Origin: Umbilicaria muhlenbergii
Taxonomy: Eukaryota > Ascomycota > Lecanoromycetes > Umbilicariales > Umbilicariaceae
Direction: 5' to 3'
DNA length: 64,000 nt
Assembly (NCBI GenBank): GCA_000611775.1
Contig: KK106983.1
Location: forward strand, 3,251,072-3,315,071
Below are positions 62,247 through 64,000 of the stretch, piece by piece. The stretch's first letter is position 1, and every line of letters starts with the position of its first letter. The notes below the pieces were generated by a model that saw only the letters and a program-made list of their open reading frames with translations, did not search any database and was not told the DNA's origin. Both the position numbers and the translations under genes were made by a program.

Positions 62247-62856
62247 ATGAATCCTCACCAGAGGAACAAGGTGGACATTGGTGTAAGTAACTCGGACATT
62301 CCTCCCCACAATGTGTTCCATCTGGGGGGCTCTACGAATACGGCTATACTGACTCTGGGTCGCTTACAGTCGCTCAATGAAGAAGAGCAGAAGCTGTTCC
62401 GTCTATATGGCAAGCTTCCCAACAAGAAAGACCTCCTTCAGAACAAACTCAAGGTCTGTCTCCCTCCGCGCCCGTGACCACTCCCCAGCATCTAGCTGAT
62501 TGCTGACCGTCCACGACTGGTAGGAGCGCAAATACTTCGACTCCGGCGACTATGCCCTTTCCAAAGCCGGCAAAGCCTCCGACGTCGGCGTCACCTCCAT
62601 CGGCTCTCAACACCCTCTCCCCGAGAACATCCCACATCTGACCTCGCCCGGTCCTAACGGAACCAACGGCACCGGCAACGGGAATGGCGGACAACTGCAA
62701 GCGGGGCAGAGTGGTAGCCCTGTAAAAGAAAGCAGCTTCCTGCATCGCGAGACAAGCGTGGACGAGCAGGGGGACAGTCCGGGCAAGGAGGAGAAGGAAG
62801 AGAGTGTCAGTCCTGCGCCGGTCAAGGAAGGTGTTCCGATCAGATGGCAGCACTGA
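62247..62856 (+). CDS. IGO1: Endosulfine (ENSA/ARPP19 family), PP2A inhibitor
   Basis: When phosphorylated by Greatwall/Rim15, this small protein inhibits PP2A-B55 and drives quiescence and mitotic entry programmes. Three exons (62247-62282, 62370-62453, 62524-62856) give 151 codons (150 aa). The conserved core is complete: EEEQKLFRLYGKLPNKKDLL, then ERKYFDSGDYALSKAGK, where the Ser of FDSGDYA is the kinase site. The C-terminal half is Gly/Asn/Ser-rich and disordered. The in-frame codon at 62,208 is TTG, so the start is at 62,247. Convergent with MYG1. Confidence 0.95.
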
Positions 62857-63252
62857 GGTGGCAGAGTCGCGCGACTGGGGCGGCGTGGCTGCTTTGCGAC
62901 TTTCGAGCGTGTAACAAAACCGGTGGGCACCACTGTCGTTACTTCTACGGGCTGGGTAGTACTTCTCCGGCGCTCAGCGGGTTGAGGCGTTCTAAGACTT
63001 GGCTTTTGATTGCAGTCGGCTGTGTGGCTTATCTTGATACGACCGGTGAACGAGGGGGGCTCTCCTGCGGACACCAAAACATCTAGGTAGTCCGCTGGAG
63101 AAGAAATGATACCATCTTGCAAGCCAGTTGATCCCCACATGACACTTTTCCCATCACTTCCTTTTTGGGCGCTCGTCCTTTTGCCTCCCTTTTCCAACGC
63201 CATTGCAATGCAATCCACTTCCACCGCGTCGCCATCGACTGTACGCGTTGTC
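62857..63252. other. Intergenic, convergent IGO1/MYG1 3' ends
   Basis: 396 bp between convergent genes, expected to hold both 3' UTRs. No gene seen. Confidence 0.45.
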
Positions 63253-64000
63253 CTACAGCTCTAACCCTCTCAAGGCCATCTTCATCGCCCCCTCAAAGGT
63301 CTTGTTTCCCCCAATAAAGCCACTGGCGTGTACGAAGACACACCCGTCGATCCCCGACACCTCATCCAGCTTCTCATCGCGGAACCCCCTCCACGCCTCC
63401 GGCAAGGGCTTCCGGCTCTCGAAGCTCTCCTTGGTCACGCTGACCGCCTGGATGCGCCATTTCGCCCCTTCATGCGGTCCCTCGGGGTACAGCACATATG
63501 CCACTTTTTCCTCGGACGGATGCGAGGCTTCGAGCGAGTACAGATGGTCCTTCCACGGGACCGAGCGGTCGAACACCATGATCCGACCGTCGGCGGCATG
63601 GGACTTGCGTGCGGCGTAGGCGGCATGCACCACCGTACGTGCGGGCAACCAGGCACGGTGGTAGTATGAGAGTTTGCGGAGGAAAGTCGTGCCCATCAGA
63701 CTCGAGGCTTCGAGGAATCGTCGATCCTCTTCGGCCTGTTCTTCCTCCGGTGACCGTGCCGGCTTCTCGCCATTGATCGGCGTGTCGCTCGGGTTGTAGT
63801 TCAGATCGCCGACGAGACTGGCGAGACTGATGCCGCCGTCGTAGAAGCGCTTTTGGAGGTTGGCGGTGTCGGCGGGGTCGTAGACGCTGATGCCGTTGTC
63901 GTGCGCGTCGAGGGCTTCGACGAAATCGGCGTAGATCTTTTCCCAGAGGATGGAGACTTCGTCGCTGTCTTCCCGTAGTTTGGTGTGTTGCGCGATGATG
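63253..64000 (-). CDS. MYG1: MYG1 exonuclease (UPF0160), partial 3' part
   Basis: MYG1 is a DHH-related 3'-5' RNA exonuclease that works in nucleus and mitochondria. Only the C-terminal about 248 residues lie in the window; the start is beyond 64,000. The frame is open from the edge to the stop at 63,253-63,255. Family features: LQKRFYDGGISLASLVGDLN, FLRKLSYYHRAWLPART, IMVFDRSVPWKDHLYSLE, VAYVLYPEGPHEGAKWRIQA, LPEAWRGFRDEKLDEVSGI, and the terminal CVFVHASGFIGGNKT, typical of the UPF0160 C-terminus. The N-terminal metal-binding motifs cannot be judged here. Confidence 0.92.
   Translation of the reverse strand, partial: IIAQHTKLREDSDEVSILWEKIYADFVEALDAHDNGISVYDPADTANLQKRFYDGGISLASLVGDLNYNPSDTPINGEKPARSPEEEQAEEDRRFLEASSLMGTTFLRKLSYYHRAWLPARTVVHAAYAARKSHAADGRIMVFDRSVPWKDHLYSLEASHPSEEKVAYVLYPEGPHEGAKWRIQAVSVTKESFESRKPLPEAWRGFRDEKLDEVSGIDGCVFVHASGFIGGNKTFEGAMKMALRGLEL

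Overview
The window looks like a chromosome segment from a filamentous ascomycete (Pezizomycotina). The genes carry many short GT-AG introns (about 45-90 nt) with CTAAC/CTAAT-like branch sites. The orthologues are typically fungal: RAD52 starting MPAPGEQH, PEX19 ending in the CAAX box CPQQ, a GPI-anchored aspartic protease, and a delta-4 sphingolipid desaturase. I cannot name a species from the sequence alone.

The window has two compartments. Bases 1 to about 9,640 are an AT-rich, almost CpG-free island with no intact gene. It holds an old, heavily broken Ty3/Gypsy chromovirus fossil (about 3.4-6.1 kb), a long-inverted-repeat (fold-back or MITE-like) element with a partial second copy (440-1297 and 1398-1985), and another pair of inverted repeats (8385-8579 and 9303-9497). 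The island ends abruptly at the stop codon of the first host gene.

From 9,644 to 64,000 the sequence is ordinary gene-rich euchromatin. In order it encodes: CUB1-like UPF0662 protein (-), ribosomal P1 (+), PQ-loop vacuolar transporter (-), a Ser/Thr-rich one-pass membrane protein (+), an acidic protein of unknown function (+), PEX19 (-), UBC9 (+), asparagine synthetase (+), a cytochrome P450 (+), mitochondrial porin (+), a J-domain protein (-), methionine aminopeptidase 2 (+), sphingolipid delta-4 desaturase (+), VAP/Scs2 (-), a UBA-zinc finger-UBX protein (+), RAD52 (+), a 1,018-residue disordered protein of unknown function (-), a vacuolar amino-acid transporter (-), an aspartic protease (-), an AIM34-like SAP protein (-), methionyl-tRNA synthetase (-), LTO1 (+), an SDR oxidoreductase (+), the SPOUT methyltransferase SFM1 (-), an endosulfine IGO1 (+) and the 3' part of MYG1 (-).

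The genes are mostly housekeeping and are not organised as a pathway cluster. Loose themes are translation (P1, MES1, LTO1, SFM1, MetAP2), mitochondria and peroxisomes (porin, J-protein, AIM34, MYG1, PEX19), ER lipid and contact functions (desaturase next to VAP) and vacuolar amino-acid transport. Several neighbours are divergent pairs with short shared promoters: CUB1/RPP1, PEX19/UBC9, J-protein/MetAP2, VAP/UBX and MES1/LTO1.

Exon models were built by hand. For most genes the summed exon lengths are exact multiples of three, which supports the splice sites. The most interesting results are three GC-AG introns, several very small internal exons (18-27 nt), introns that stay open in frame in UBC9 and RAD52, and the unusual decay pattern and inverted-repeat elements of the AT-rich island. 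I saw no CRISPR array, rRNA, convincing tRNA or biosynthetic gene cluster.
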